DNA of 64,000 nt, from NCBI RefSeq assembly GCF_900111295.1, contig NZ_FOGT01000001.1, positions 310,001 to 374,000 of the forward strand, read 5' to 3'. The translations under genes and the position numbers were made by a program. This document shows positions 8,403 to 16,168 of the stretch, one piece after another. This DNA is from Salipaludibacillus aurantiacus (GTDB lineage Bacteria > Bacillota > Bacilli > Bacillales > Salisediminibacteriaceae). The first letter of the stretch is position 1. The number at the start of each line of letters is the position of its first letter. The notes below the pieces were generated by a model. That model saw only the letters and a list, made by a program, of their open reading frames with translations. It was not told where the DNA came from and searched no databases.

Positions 8403-8430
8403 ATATCGGGTCATCTGCCTCAAAAGTTGA
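8403..8430 (-). promoter_or_regulatory. Candidate SigD (flagellar sigma factor) promoter before ylqG
   Basis: On the minus strand CCCGATAT (8403-8410) matches the SigD -10 GCCGATAT in 7 of 8 positions, with TCAA (8427-8430) 16 bases upstream in place of TAAA. It sits in the right place to transcribe the whole ylqG-ylqH-fliS-hag unit. Confidence 0.55.
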
Positions 8431-8500
8431 GAGAGTCTGAACTATAAAACCTGAATATTTCTCTAGCAGGATACAGTAAGGATCCTTATTCTACATTTAT

Positions 8501-8531
8501 AAAAATAAAAAAGAGCAGCTTTCAGCTACTC
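8501..8531 (-). terminator. Intrinsic terminator overlapping the dinB stop
   Basis: On the minus strand GAGTAGCT and AGCTGCTC form an 8-bp stem with a 3-base loop, followed by a long U-rich tract. The dinB stop codon TAG is inside the 5' arm. Confidence 0.85.
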
Positions 8532-9800
8532 CTCCTCCGTATCAAAAAGTCTGTCTCTGAGAAAGTCTTTCTCAAGGCTTGTTCCTCTTCTTTTTTTATC
8601 GCGAAGAGCATCACTTCTGTCTTTGTTGGTTACTTGTGTGCCTTTTAATAAAGCTTCTTCTCCAAATTTATTTCGTAACTCGTCTATTATTCCACTTAAC
8701 CGTTCACCTTTCTCATTTTCTTCAGTGGAAAAGAGATCCAGCTGTTTATAAGCCTGTCCCTTCTCTACCAAATCCATCCCCGTCACACCAAGCAGGCGAA
8801 TGGGTTCCCCGTTCCAGAATTCTTCCCATAAATTCCATGCTGCTGCAAAGATATCCTCGTGAGTAAAAACTGGATAAGGTAATTTGCTCGACCGTGTGAT
8901 CGTTTTTCTGTCATGGTAGCGGATTGTCAACTGGATATTTCCTGCGTAAACATTTTTTCTTCTCAGTCGCCTTCCTACTGAATCACTTAAGTTCATTAAA
9001 ACTTTTTTCACATGAACCCCGCTCGTTGTATCTTCAGGAAGAGTGGTGGAATTGCCAATGCTTTTAAATTCATTTACAGCATCGGGATCGACCATTCGGT
9101 TATCAATTCCATTAGCCTTTTCATATATCCTCAGTCCTGAGACTCCTAAATGGCGTTGAAGCATATACTTGTCTGCCTTAGCGATATCACCAATCGTATA
9201 TATTCCTAACTTTTCAAGTTTTTCTGCTGTTTTACTCCCCACACCATGCATTTCTACAGCTTTTAAAGGCCATAGTTTATCGGCCAGTTCCCTTTTTCTC
9301 AAAACTGTAATCCCCATTGGCTTTTTCATGTCGCTGGCCATTTTTGCCAGAAACTTATTCGGGGCCACTCCTATACTGCACGGCAGATTTAATTCTTTGT
9401 TTATCCGTATTTGGATGTGGCTAGCGAGATCCAAAGCAGATTGTGAAGTATGAGCAGTGGTCACATCCATATAGCCTTCATCGATCGATACGGGTTCAAC
9501 GAGAGGTGTATATTCATATAACAGCTGAAACATACGGGAAGAGGCCTGTCTGTACTTGTCAAAGTTTGGCTCCCGCACAATTAGTTCGGGACACTCCCTT
9601 AACGCTTCCCAAAGAGGCATAGGCGGTTTAACTCCTCTGGCTCTTGCTTCATAACTGGCTGTAACGACAATCCCCCTGCGAGCCTTAGCGTTACCAGCAA
9701 TGGCAAGCGGTTTCCCTTTAAGCCCAGGGTCATAAGCTGCTTCCACAGAAGCATAAAAACTGTTCATATCCACATGGAAAATAATTCGGCCTTTCCCCAT
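8526..9800 (-). CDS. dinB: DNA polymerase IV (Y family, YqjH type)
   Basis: A 424-residue translesion polymerase. Catalytic acidic residues are visible: Asp11 in HVDMNSFYASVE, and Asp107/Glu108 in VSIDEGYMD. A helix-hairpin-helix (MHGVGSKTAEKLEKLGI) and the little-finger domain follow, and QLDLF near residue 355 is a typical sliding-clamp binding motif. The charged C-terminal tail of about 65 residues is longer than in many homologues. ATG at 9800 is preceded by a weak AGGAT ribosome site. It is monocistronic, ending in its own terminator. A LexA-type box upstream suggests SOS control. Position close to yqjE/yqjD fits B. subtilis yqjH. Confidence 0.95.
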   Translation of the reverse strand: MGKGRIIFHVDMNSFYASVEAAYDPGLKGKPLAIAGNAKARRGIVVTASYEARARGVKPPMPLWEALRECPELIVREPNFDKYRQASSRMFQLLYEYTPLVEPVSIDEGYMDVTTAHTSQSALDLASHIQIRINKELNLPCSIGVAPNKFLAKMASDMKKPMGITVLRKRELADKLWPLKAVEMHGVGSKTAEKLEKLGIYTIGDIAKADKYMLQRHLGVSGLRIYEKANGIDNRMVDPDAVNEFKSIGNSTTLPEDTTSGVHVKKVLMNLSDSVGRRLRRKNVYAGNIQLTIRYHDRKTITRSSKLPYPVFTHEDIFAAAWNLWEEFWNGEPIRLLGVTGMDLVEKGQAYKQLDLFSTEENEKGERLSGIIDELRNKFGEEALLKGTQVTNKDRSDALRDKKRRGTSLEKDFLRDRLFDTEEE

Positions 9801-9867
9801 AATCCTACACCCTTTTCTACATCTCTTCTCTAACTACTATAATGCCTTTTACAATAAGAAAAATCAA

Positions 9868-9881
9868 CGAACGTCTGTTCC
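9868..9881 (-). promoter_or_regulatory. LexA (SOS) box upstream of dinB
   Basis: CGAACGTCTGTTCC matches the Gram-positive LexA consensus CGAAC-N4-GTTCG in all but the last base. It is 67 bases upstream of the dinB start codon, next to a TTGATT -35-like sequence on the minus strand. Confidence 0.7.
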
Positions 9882-9903
9882 AAAAAAAATAGACTAATCC
9901 TGT

Positions 9904-9980
9904 AATAAAGACCATTGTGGCCTTATTAAGAAAAAAACTCAATAAATATAACAAAAAACCTCTGGCAATCAGAGGTTTTT
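9904..9980. other. Two hairpins in the divergent dinB/small-gene region
   Basis: AATAAAGACCA/TGGCCTTATT (9904-9927, one mismatch) is followed by a strong stem AAAAACCTCTG/CAGAGGTTTTT (9954-9980), which reads as a terminator on both strands. Both flanking genes are transcribed away from it, so there is no annotated transcript for it to end. It could terminate a short unannotated RNA, or be a relic. Confidence 0.45.
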
Positions 9981-10075
9981 AACTATTTTTACACATTTTG
10001 TCACTTGCTGTTGATACATTTACCTTAATGTTATGTTAAAATGGAAGGTATTAAAGATGAGAGGTGGTCTTGTAT

Positions 10076-10276
10076 ATGATGCAATTCATTGTCCGTGATC
10101 AGCCTGCCTATAATGTCATCTTATTATTAGTGACTCAAGTAGTAGCCACCCATGAAAGAAATGACTGGCCTCCACCGACGATTAAGGAACTTTCATATAG
10201 TACCGGTTATTCAGAAGAGTCCATTCTTGAATCTCTGGAATTTGGAAACACCGAGCCTGTTTCCTTGCTTCAATAA
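10076..10276 (+). CDS. Small protein resembling sigma-factor region 3
   Basis: A 66-residue protein, one of few plus-strand genes here. ATG at 10076 has GAGGTGG 8 bases upstream; a GTG inside that ribosome site is not the start. The second half (PPPTIKELSYSTGYSEESIL, then ESLEFGNTEPVSL) follows the pattern of region 3 in SigB/SigF-type sigma factors, where a helix-turn-helix-like P-T-x-x-E-I-A stretch is followed by E-E-x-V-L-E-A-x-E. Regions 2 and 4 are absent, so it cannot be a complete sigma factor. It may be a DNA- or RNA-polymerase-binding small protein. I do not know a named homologue. The ORF overlaps the convergent flavoprotein gene by 7 bases. Confidence 0.65.
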   Translation: MMQFIVRDQPAYNVILLLVTQVVATHERNDWPPPTIKELSYSTGYSEESILESLEFGNTEPVSLLQ

Positions 10277-10296
10277 GCAGGGAAAGGCTCTTTTTT
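10253..10296 (+). terminator. Terminator inside the end of the small gene
   Basis: GAGCCT and AGGCTC plus an inner TTCC-TTGCTT/AAGCAGGGAA pairing form a long stem, followed by TTTTTT at 10291-10296. The hairpin includes the last codons of the plus-strand gene and of the convergent flavoprotein gene. Confidence 0.8.
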
Positions 10297-11748
10297 AGGT
10301 GTGGAAGGGGCTTGCTTGCGCCGCTTCAGTATCGACCTTGCAATATGGACGCCGTTCGCACCCGCCTGGGCTAATCCTCTTGTCACTCCTCCGCCGTCTC
10401 CCCCAGCATACAATCCGCTTATTTCTGTTTCAAACTCTGAAGTTAAAACTGGTCTGGAAGAATAAAATTTAGCTTCTACACCGTAAAATAAAGTATGCTC
10501 TGAAGCAATTCCAGGAGTAACATGATCTAACGCTTCTACCATTTCGACTAAACTTTTCATTGTATTATAAGGGAGAACAAGGCCAAGATCTCCCGGTACT
10601 GCTTCCTTCAAAGTTGGTTCGAGAAATCCTTCGTTAATTCGTTTGCGGGTAGATCGTCTGCCTTTCATAATATCGCCGAATTTCTGCACAATAACCGAAC
10701 CGTCAGAGAGATCGTTCGCCCTTTCGGAGATTTCCTGGGCATAAGAATTAGGCTTATCAAAAGGTTCCGTGAAAGTATGCGAGACTAACAGAGCAAAATT
10801 CGTATTTTCACTTCCAAGTTCCGGATCCTTATAAGCATGGCCATTGGCTGTCATGATCCCGCTATGGTTCTCTACAACAACGTGGCCGGAAGGGTTGGAA
10901 CAAAACGTACGTACTCTCGTTCCTACTGATGTATTAAACACAAACTTAGCTTCATATAGATGCCTGTTTATTTCCTCCATTATTACATCAGAGGTTTCTA
11001 CCCGGACACCTATGTCAACCTGATTGTTTACCATTCGGTAGCCGCGTTTTCTAAGCAGGCGTCCCAGCCACTCAGATCCGTCCCTTCCTGGCACTATAAC
11101 GACTTGATCTGCGGTTATTTCCTGTTCTTTTTTCTTAAGCCTCACTCCTGTAACCCGGCAGCCTGCTTCCGTTTCTTCGGTCAGAATATCTTCAACTTCA
11201 GAGCGGTGCATAAAATCGCATCGTTCTGTCAGCGTTTCATAAATGCTGGTTAAAATCTGCAAATTGACTTCTGTTCCGAGATGGCGAACAGATGCCCTCA
11301 GCAATTTCAGGCCGGCGCCCATCCCGCGACGTTCAATGTCCCGCACAGCATCTGTAGTCGGATCTGTAGATTCTTCGGGCGCTCCGTGTGCCAAATTAAT
11401 CTGGTCCACATATTTAATTAACTCCATGACTTCGGAAGGCGATAAATACTCCTGCATCCATCCTCCAAAAGCAGTGGTAATATTAAATTTTCCATCTGAA
11501 TACGCTCCTGCGCCTCCAAAACCGCTTGTTATCGAGCACGCAGGCAGACAGCCGGTAAAGTCTTTCCTGCCTGCTGGCGGAGGGCATTTTTCAATTTTCT
11601 TTTCATTAATAGGGCAGCGCCGCTGATGGATTGCATGGCCTTTATCAATAAACAGGACATTCAAATCAGGCTGCTGATTGGTAAGCTCATAGACGGTAAA
11701 TATACCGGCAGGCCCCATCCCTACTACAATTACATCATAATGCTTCAT
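10270..11748 (-). CDS. FAD-dependent oxidoreductase (COG2509-type flavoprotein)
   Basis: A 492-residue flavoprotein. The N terminus has a Rossmann FAD-binding motif (YDVIVVGMGPAGIFTVYEL) and the C terminus the second FAD contact (GLYAGGDGGGVTRGLAQAGA). Between them lie cysteine-containing segments (RRCPINEKKIEKCPPP, TGCLPACS) and a GFGGAGAYSDGKFN motif, as in the poorly characterised COG2509 dehydrogenases. The substrate is not known. ATG at 11748 is preferred over a TTG immediately before it. Its promoter shares an identical 17-bp element with the promoter of the MarR-type gene upstream, suggesting common control. Confidence 0.8.
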   Translation of the reverse strand: MKHYDVIVVGMGPAGIFTVYELTNQQPDLNVLFIDKGHAIHQRRCPINEKKIEKCPPPAGRKDFTGCLPACSITSGFGGAGAYSDGKFNITTAFGGWMQEYLSPSEVMELIKYVDQINLAHGAPEESTDPTTDAVRDIERRGMGAGLKLLRASVRHLGTEVNLQILTSIYETLTERCDFMHRSEVEDILTEETEAGCRVTGVRLKKKEQEITADQVVIVPGRDGSEWLGRLLRKRGYRMVNNQVDIGVRVETSDVIMEEINRHLYEAKFVFNTSVGTRVRTFCSNPSGHVVVENHSGIMTANGHAYKDPELGSENTNFALLVSHTFTEPFDKPNSYAQEISERANDLSDGSVIVQKFGDIMKGRRSTRKRINEGFLEPTLKEAVPGDLGLVLPYNTMKSLVEMVEALDHVTPGIASEHTLFYGVEAKFYSSRPVLTSEFETEISGLYAGGDGGGVTRGLAQAGANGVHIARSILKRRKQAPSTPKKEPFPAY

Positions 11749-11778
11749 CAAGGATCTCTCCCTTTTGGTTTACTTTGA

Positions 11779-11795
11779 CCATGTATATCTTACCA
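11779..11795 (-). promoter_or_regulatory. Copy 1 of a 17-bp promoter motif (flavoprotein gene)
   Basis: TGGTAAGATATACATGG on the minus strand, identical to 12416-12432. It contains an extended -10 (TGG-TAAGAT), with TTGCTT 18 bases upstream as a possible -35. It lies about 30 bases before the flavoprotein start codon. Confidence 0.6.
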
Positions 11796-11875
11796 AAAGG
11801 ACATTGAGTTAAGCAAGGTAAAATACGAATATTTACCGCTTTAAAAAATAAAATCATACGTATTAAAGCTTTAAT

Positions 11876-12388
11876 TTATGTATGTTTTCCTTTTTCCAGG
11901 GATAAAAACGATTCATTAGACGAACTTTCTACCCACTCAACAAAATCCCTTCCGTGAAATTGAAGGTTGGCCTCTCTGTGAAAGTGGATTAACTCCTCTA
12001 TAAACCCTTCGTTCTCTTCTGAATAAGCTTTTATAAATTCGAACAGTTTAAAGTCTTTCTTCTCAGATTCGTCCCGTTTCTTTTTACCTTCCTCCGTAAG
12101 AGACACATAAGTGAGCCTTAAATCTTTTTTATCTTTGGATAAATGAATTAAGTTTTTCTTCGAGAGCCTTTTAATCATCTGCATAACTGTTGAACGGTCC
12201 CACAGACCGATTCTGGCAATCTCTGATACTGATATTTTACCTTTTGTATGGACTATCCACATGACGTGCTGCTCAGCGGACGTAATACCTATAGTATGTG
12301 CGTTTACTTGCCATTCTTCTTCAAGAACTTTTCCGATTCCTCTAATATAATTTAATAATAAATGATCCTCATGACTTACTTTCATCAC
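11876..12388 (-). CDS. MarR-family regulator, ScoC/Hpr-like
   Basis: A 170-residue winged-helix regulator. ITSAEQHVMWIVHTKGKISV, SEIARIGLWDRSTVMQMIKR and a wing with DLRLTYVSLTEEG match MarR proteins, with most likeness to the Hpr/ScoC branch that represses stationary-phase genes in Bacillus. It is shorter than ScoC and lacks its C-terminal extension, so I do not call it scoC. Start: GTG at 12388 has GGAGG at 7 bases; an adjacent ATG at 12385 is equally possible. The gene reads toward the flavoprotein gene and shares a promoter motif with it, which suggests autoregulation and control of that gene. Confidence 0.85.
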   Translation of the reverse strand: MMKVSHEDHLLLNYIRGIGKVLEEEWQVNAHTIGITSAEQHVMWIVHTKGKISVSEIARIGLWDRSTVMQMIKRLSKKNLIHLSKDKKDLRLTYVSLTEEGKKKRDESEKKDFKLFEFIKAYSEENEGFIEELIHFHREANLQFHGRDFVEWVESSSNESFLSLEKGKHT

Positions 12389-12415
12389 GACAATCCCTCC
12401 TTTTCACACTGTTCG

Positions 12416-12432
12416 CCATGTATATCTTACCA
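12416..12432 (-). promoter_or_regulatory. Copy 2 of a 17-bp promoter motif (MarR-type gene)
   Basis: TGGTAAGATATACATGG on the minus strand, identical to 11779-11795, placed 28 bases before the regulator start. It combines an extended -10 with a possible operator; no good -35 precedes it. Confidence 0.6.
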
Positions 12433-12470
12433 TATTCATCCAAATGGTGTTTGATATATAACCTAAGAGA

Positions 12471-12503
12471 AAGATCCGAACAAATAACTTTGTTCGGATC
12501 TTT
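12471..12503 (-). terminator. Terminator after the yqjE peptidase gene
   Basis: AAGATCCGAACAAA and TTTGTTCGGATCTT form a 14-bp perfect stem with a 4-base loop. A U-rich tail on the minus strand ends transcription of the methylmalonyl-CoA/yqjE operon; the plus-strand side is weaker. Confidence 0.85.
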
Positions 12504-12548
12504 TAATGGTTACTATTCTATTGTCCTGTCTTTACGGACCGCATTTCT

Positions 12549-13664
12549 TTACTGGGCAGTTTTTTTAATAATGGCCAGAACCAGTTCAGCGGCCTTGACC
12601 AGCTCTTTGACTGGTATTTTTTCATTGGTTGTATGAATCTCTTCGTAACCGATTCCTAAGTTAACAGTGGGAATGCCATGTCCTGCGATAATATTTGCGT
12701 CACTCCCGCCTCCGCTTTGTTTTAAAGACGGTGAACGCCCTATTGAACTGACAGCTTCCTTAGCCACAGCTACAAGATGGTCTTCTTCCCCGTGTTTAAA
12801 CCCGGGATAAGCAACCTTAATTTCTACATCTGCTCGCCCGCCCATCTCTTCGGCAGCTGTCTCGAACGCTTCTTTCATTGCAGCTGTTTGTGTCTCCATT
12901 TTTTCTTTTATAAGAGAGCGTGCTTCTGCAAGTATATCAACCCGGTCACAAACGATGTTAGTCTGGCTGCCGCCTTCAAATCGTCCGATATTGGCGGTTG
13001 TTTCTTCATCAATTCGTCCTAACGGCATATTGGCAATTGCCTTGGAAGCTATTGTAATTGCAGAGACTCCTTTTTCAGGTGCCACTCCCGCATGAGCTGT
13101 CTTTCCGTGAATAACAGCTCTGACTTTTGACTGGTTAGGCGCTGCCACAATGATATTCCCTACTTCCCCATCACTGTCCAGAGCATATCCATATTTCGCT
13201 TTTATATCATCCGGGTTTAAGGCTTTAGCCCCTACAAGCCCAGACTCTTCTCCTGCCGTAATAACAAACTGGATGGTGCCGTGCTCGATTCCATTTTCTT
13301 TAAGCACACGCACAGTCTCAAACATAGCAGCAATACCGGCTTTATCGTCCGCTCCGAGAATTGTTGTACCATCCGATTTTATATAGCCGTTTTCAATAAC
13401 CGGGCTTACACCTTTACCAGGAACAACCGTATCCATATGCGAAGTGAAATAAATCGGATCCGCGTGAGCTGAACCTTCCAATGTACAAATCAGGTTTCCA
13501 GCGCCGTGTCTTGTCACAGCAGCTGAATTATCTTCCTTAACAGTTACTCCAAGTTCTTCAAACTTTTTCGTCAGAACGTCCGCTATTTTTCTTTCATAGC
13601 GTGTTTCAGAATCAATTTTAACAAGTTCGATAAATTCATCAATAAGCCTTTGTTCATTTACCAT
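12549..13664 (-). CDS. yqjE: M20-family peptidase (PepT-like, YqjE)
   Basis: A 371-residue zinc-dependent exopeptidase of the M20/PepT type. Metal and catalytic motifs are visible: TSHMDTVVPG (first ligand and its Asp), GADDKAGIA (bridging Asp) and TAGEESGLVGA (general-base Glu and ligand), then a dimerisation domain with GKTAHAG, and a late His in GIGYEEIHTT. It resembles YqjE of B. subtilis, which also lies directly after yqjD. ATG at 13664 is chosen because GGAGG lies 11 bases upstream; the earlier in-frame ATG at 13682 lies before that site. It is the last gene of the mutase operon; the metabolic link to propionyl-CoA is not obvious. Confidence 0.9.
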   Translation of the reverse strand: MVNEQRLIDEFIELVKIDSETRYERKIADVLTKKFEELGVTVKEDNSAAVTRHGAGNLICTLEGSAHADPIYFTSHMDTVVPGKGVSPVIENGYIKSDGTTILGADDKAGIAAMFETVRVLKENGIEHGTIQFVITAGEESGLVGAKALNPDDIKAKYGYALDSDGEVGNIIVAAPNQSKVRAVIHGKTAHAGVAPEKGVSAITIASKAIANMPLGRIDEETTANIGRFEGGSQTNIVCDRVDILAEARSLIKEKMETQTAAMKEAFETAAEEMGGRADVEIKVAYPGFKHGEEDHLVAVAKEAVSSIGRSPSLKQSGGGSDANIIAGHGIPTVNLGIGYEEIHTTNEKIPVKELVKAAELVLAIIKKTAQ

Positions 13665-13752
13665 ATCAATTTGTTCCTCCATTGCTATTTAATCCTACCA
13701 GGCTATTGTAGCAAATAAATCTGGATAGTCCCAGCTTATCCTTGTTTATCCG

Positions 13753-15303
13753 CTATAATGGAATATTTCCATGCTTTTTAGCAGGACGCTGTTCCTCTTT
13801 TTTGGCTAACATTGATAAACTTTTGATTAACCTTATTCTTGTTTCGCGGGGGTCAATCACATCATCCACCATACCATTTGCTGCTGCAATATAAGGATTG
13901 GCGAATTTATCACGGTACACTTCAATTTTCTCCTGACGGACTTTTTCAGGATTATCACTCTCTTTAATTTCCCTCGCAAAAATAACATTGGCGGCCCCTT
14001 GTGGCCCCATGACGGCAATTTCTGCGTTCGGCCAGGCGAATACGAGATCAGCACCAATTGCTTTACTATTAAGTGCCACATAGGCGCCTCCATATGCTTT
14101 CCTCGTAATGACTGTTATTTTTGGAACAGTAGCTTCAGAATAAGCATACAAAATTTTAGCTCCGTGCCGGATAATCCCGCCATGCTCCTGCTGAACCCCC
14201 GGGAGGAATCCTGTTACATCTTCGAAAGTGATTAAAGGAATATTAAAACTGTCGCAAAAGCGGATAAATCGGGATATTTTATCTGACGAGTCAATATCAA
14301 GCCCTCCGGCCATCACTTTTGGCTGGTTTGCAATCAGTCCGACAGAGATGCCTCCCAGTCTGGCAAAACCCACAACGGCATTTTTTGCAAACTGCCGGTG
14401 CACCTCCATGAAGCTTCCTGCATCAACGACTTGGTTGATAACTTTTCGGACATCATAAGGTCTTGAGGGATCTACAGGAATATGGTCAAGCAAATCGTAC
14501 AGAAAGTCATCAGCGTCTTTTTCCACAGATTTAGCAGGAGGGTTTTCTTCCTGATGCTGCGGTAAATAGCTGAGCAATTCACGCACTTGAGCCAGAGCCT
14601 CTTCTTCTGACTGACAGGAAAAATGGGCGTTGCCGCTTTTTGTACTGTGGACAGAGGCTCCTCCTAATTGCTCTGATGAAATCGTTTCTCCGGTAACTGA
14701 TTCAATTACTTTCGGGCCGGTTATAAACATTTGACTGGTTTTTTCTACCATAAAGACAAAATCGGTAATGGCAGGTGAATAAACAGCACCGCCTGCGCAA
14801 GGCCCCATAATAACCGATATTTGAGGAATAACCCCTGAATATATTGAGTTACGGTAGAAGATATGGCCATATCCGTCCAGCGACAGAACACCTTCCTGAA
14901 TTCTCGCCCCTCCGGAGTCATTCAGCCCGATAAAAGGAGCCTTATTTTTAACGGCTAAATCCATCGCGTAGGCAATCTTCTTGGCATGCATTTCGCCAAG
15001 TGCGCCTCCGTAAACTGTAAAATCCTGTGCAAAGAGGAATATAATCCGCCCGTTCACTTCTCCATAACCGGTTACCACACCTTCTCCGGGAGCTGATCCT
15101 TTCTCCATCCCCGGTTCATCAAACCGGTGCTCCATAAAGGCATTCAGTTCTACGAAGGTCCCTTCGTCTACCAGCAGGTCAATCCGTTCCCTTGCGGTCA
15201 ATTTCCCTTTCTGATGCTGTTTCTCTATCCTCTTATCGCCTCCGCCCATTTCAATCTTCCTGCGTTTATCGTAAAGTTCATTGATTTTTTCATACATATC
15301 CAT
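13753..15303 (-). CDS. yqjD: Propionyl-CoA/methylmalonyl-CoA carboxyltransferase subunit (YqjD)
   Basis: A 516-residue acyl-CoA carboxyltransferase with both crotonase-like halves (GLNDSGGARIQEGV and MGPCAGGAVYSP in the N half, FEDVTGFLPG and GGAYVALNSK in the C half). It moves a carboxyl group between biotin and propionyl-CoA/methylmalonyl-CoA. The size fits PccB/MmdA rather than AccD. No dedicated biotin carboxylase or biotin carrier gene is adjacent, so it either uses the AccB/AccC of the cell or works as part of a decarboxylase whose partners are elsewhere. ATG at 15303 has GGAGG 10 bases upstream. It sits 18 bases after the epimerase fusion gene. Confidence 0.9.
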   Translation of the reverse strand: MDMYEKINELYDKRRKIEMGGGDKRIEKQHQKGKLTARERIDLLVDEGTFVELNAFMEHRFDEPGMEKGSAPGEGVVTGYGEVNGRIIFLFAQDFTVYGGALGEMHAKKIAYAMDLAVKNKAPFIGLNDSGGARIQEGVLSLDGYGHIFYRNSIYSGVIPQISVIMGPCAGGAVYSPAITDFVFMVEKTSQMFITGPKVIESVTGETISSEQLGGASVHSTKSGNAHFSCQSEEEALAQVRELLSYLPQHQEENPPAKSVEKDADDFLYDLLDHIPVDPSRPYDVRKVINQVVDAGSFMEVHRQFAKNAVVGFARLGGISVGLIANQPKVMAGGLDIDSSDKISRFIRFCDSFNIPLITFEDVTGFLPGVQQEHGGIIRHGAKILYAYSEATVPKITVITRKAYGGAYVALNSKAIGADLVFAWPNAEIAVMGPQGAANVIFAREIKESDNPEKVRQEKIEVYRDKFANPYIAAANGMVDDVIDPRETRIRLIKSLSMLAKKEEQRPAKKHGNIPL

Positions 15304-15321
15304 TCGTTGTCAGCCTCCTTT

Positions 15322-16149
15322 CTACTCCTCTGTTTCTATAAGTTCAATTAAAGAGCCATGAGCTGTTTTGGGATGTAAAAATGCAATAGGATGACCCGAT
15401 GCGCCTGTTTTAGGCTCTTCATCAATTAGTTTAAGTCCCTCTTTTTTTAACTGGTCCAGCCGCTGCTGAATATTATCCACAGCAAATGCTACGTGATGAA
15501 GTCCTTCTCCCCGTTTGTCGAGAAAAGCCTGTATCGGACTGTCGCTGTTTAACGGCTCCAGAAGTTCCAATTTGCAGTTTCCTAAAGGCAGAAAACCTAC
15601 TTTTACACCTTGCTCTGGAACTTCTGCCACTTTATCAACTGCTAGATGAAAATGATTGGAATAAAAGGATGCCGCTTCTTCGACCGAATGGACGGCAATA
15701 CCAATATGATCAACTTTTTTCGGTGGTTCCAGAACGTGAGATTCCTTCTCACCTCTATGCTCCGCTACGGCCGTTTCAATATATGTAGCGACGACTTTTG
15801 TCGAGGTGCCTGGCGTAAATATTTTCAAAATACCTTGAGCCTCAAGAGATTTAACATCTTCGAGAGGAATAACACCGCCTCCAAATACAAGAATATCTTC
15901 TGCTTCTTTGTTTCTTAATTCCTTCAGCACTTCAGGAAAAAGAACATTATGGGCCCCTGATAAACTGGATAATCCAATTACATCAACGTCTTCCTGAATA
16001 GCAGCGCGGACTATCTGCTTAGGAGACTGCCGAAGCCCGGTATAAATAACTTCCATCCCTGCATCTCTTAAAGCCTGTGAAATAACTAAAGCTCCCCTGT
16101 CATGCCCATCTAGACCGGGCTTGGCAATTAGTACTCGTATTTTATCCAT
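15322..16149 (-). CDS. Fusion of methylmalonyl-CoA mutase B12-binding subunit and methylmalonyl-CoA epimerase
   Basis: A 275-residue two-domain protein. Residues 1-130 are a cobalamin-binding domain with K10, D14, H16 and G19 in [11 protein letters not shown] (the base-off DxHxxG signature), then GLSSLSGAH and FGGGVIP. After a linker (about 130-143), residues 144-275 form a glyoxalase/VOC-fold epimerase ([34 protein letters not shown]) with the expected His and Glu metal ligands. ATG at 16149 has GGAGG 8 bases upstream. The partner catalytic subunit is the gene before it (19-base gap). These are usually separate proteins; the fusion puts cofactor binding for the mutase and racemisation of its substrate on one chain. 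No frame disruption is needed to read it. Confidence 0.9.
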   Translation of the reverse strand: MDKIRVLIAKPGLDGHDRGALVISQALRDAGMEVIYTGLRQSPKQIVRAAIQEDVDVIGLSSLSGAHNVLFPEVLKELRNKEAEDILVFGGGVIPLEDVKSLEAQGILKIFTPGTSTKVVATYIETAVAEHRGEKESHVLEPPKKVDHIGIAVHSVEEAASFYSNHFHLAVDKVAEVPEQGVKVGFLPLGNCKLELLEPLNSDSPIQAFLDKRGEGLHHVAFAVDNIQQRLDQLKKEGLKLIDEEPKTGASGHPIAFLHPKTAHGSLIELIETEE

Positions 16150-16168
16150 AATGGCTACCTCCAGCTCT

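Noticed and set aside
8579-8866. Plus-strand frame opposite the 3' end of dinB
   Set aside because: It is a shadow of dinB with no ribosome site or coding character.
10064-10078. GTG at 10064 as start of the small sigma-like protein
   Set aside because: It lies within the GAGGTGG ribosome site that serves the ATG at 10076.
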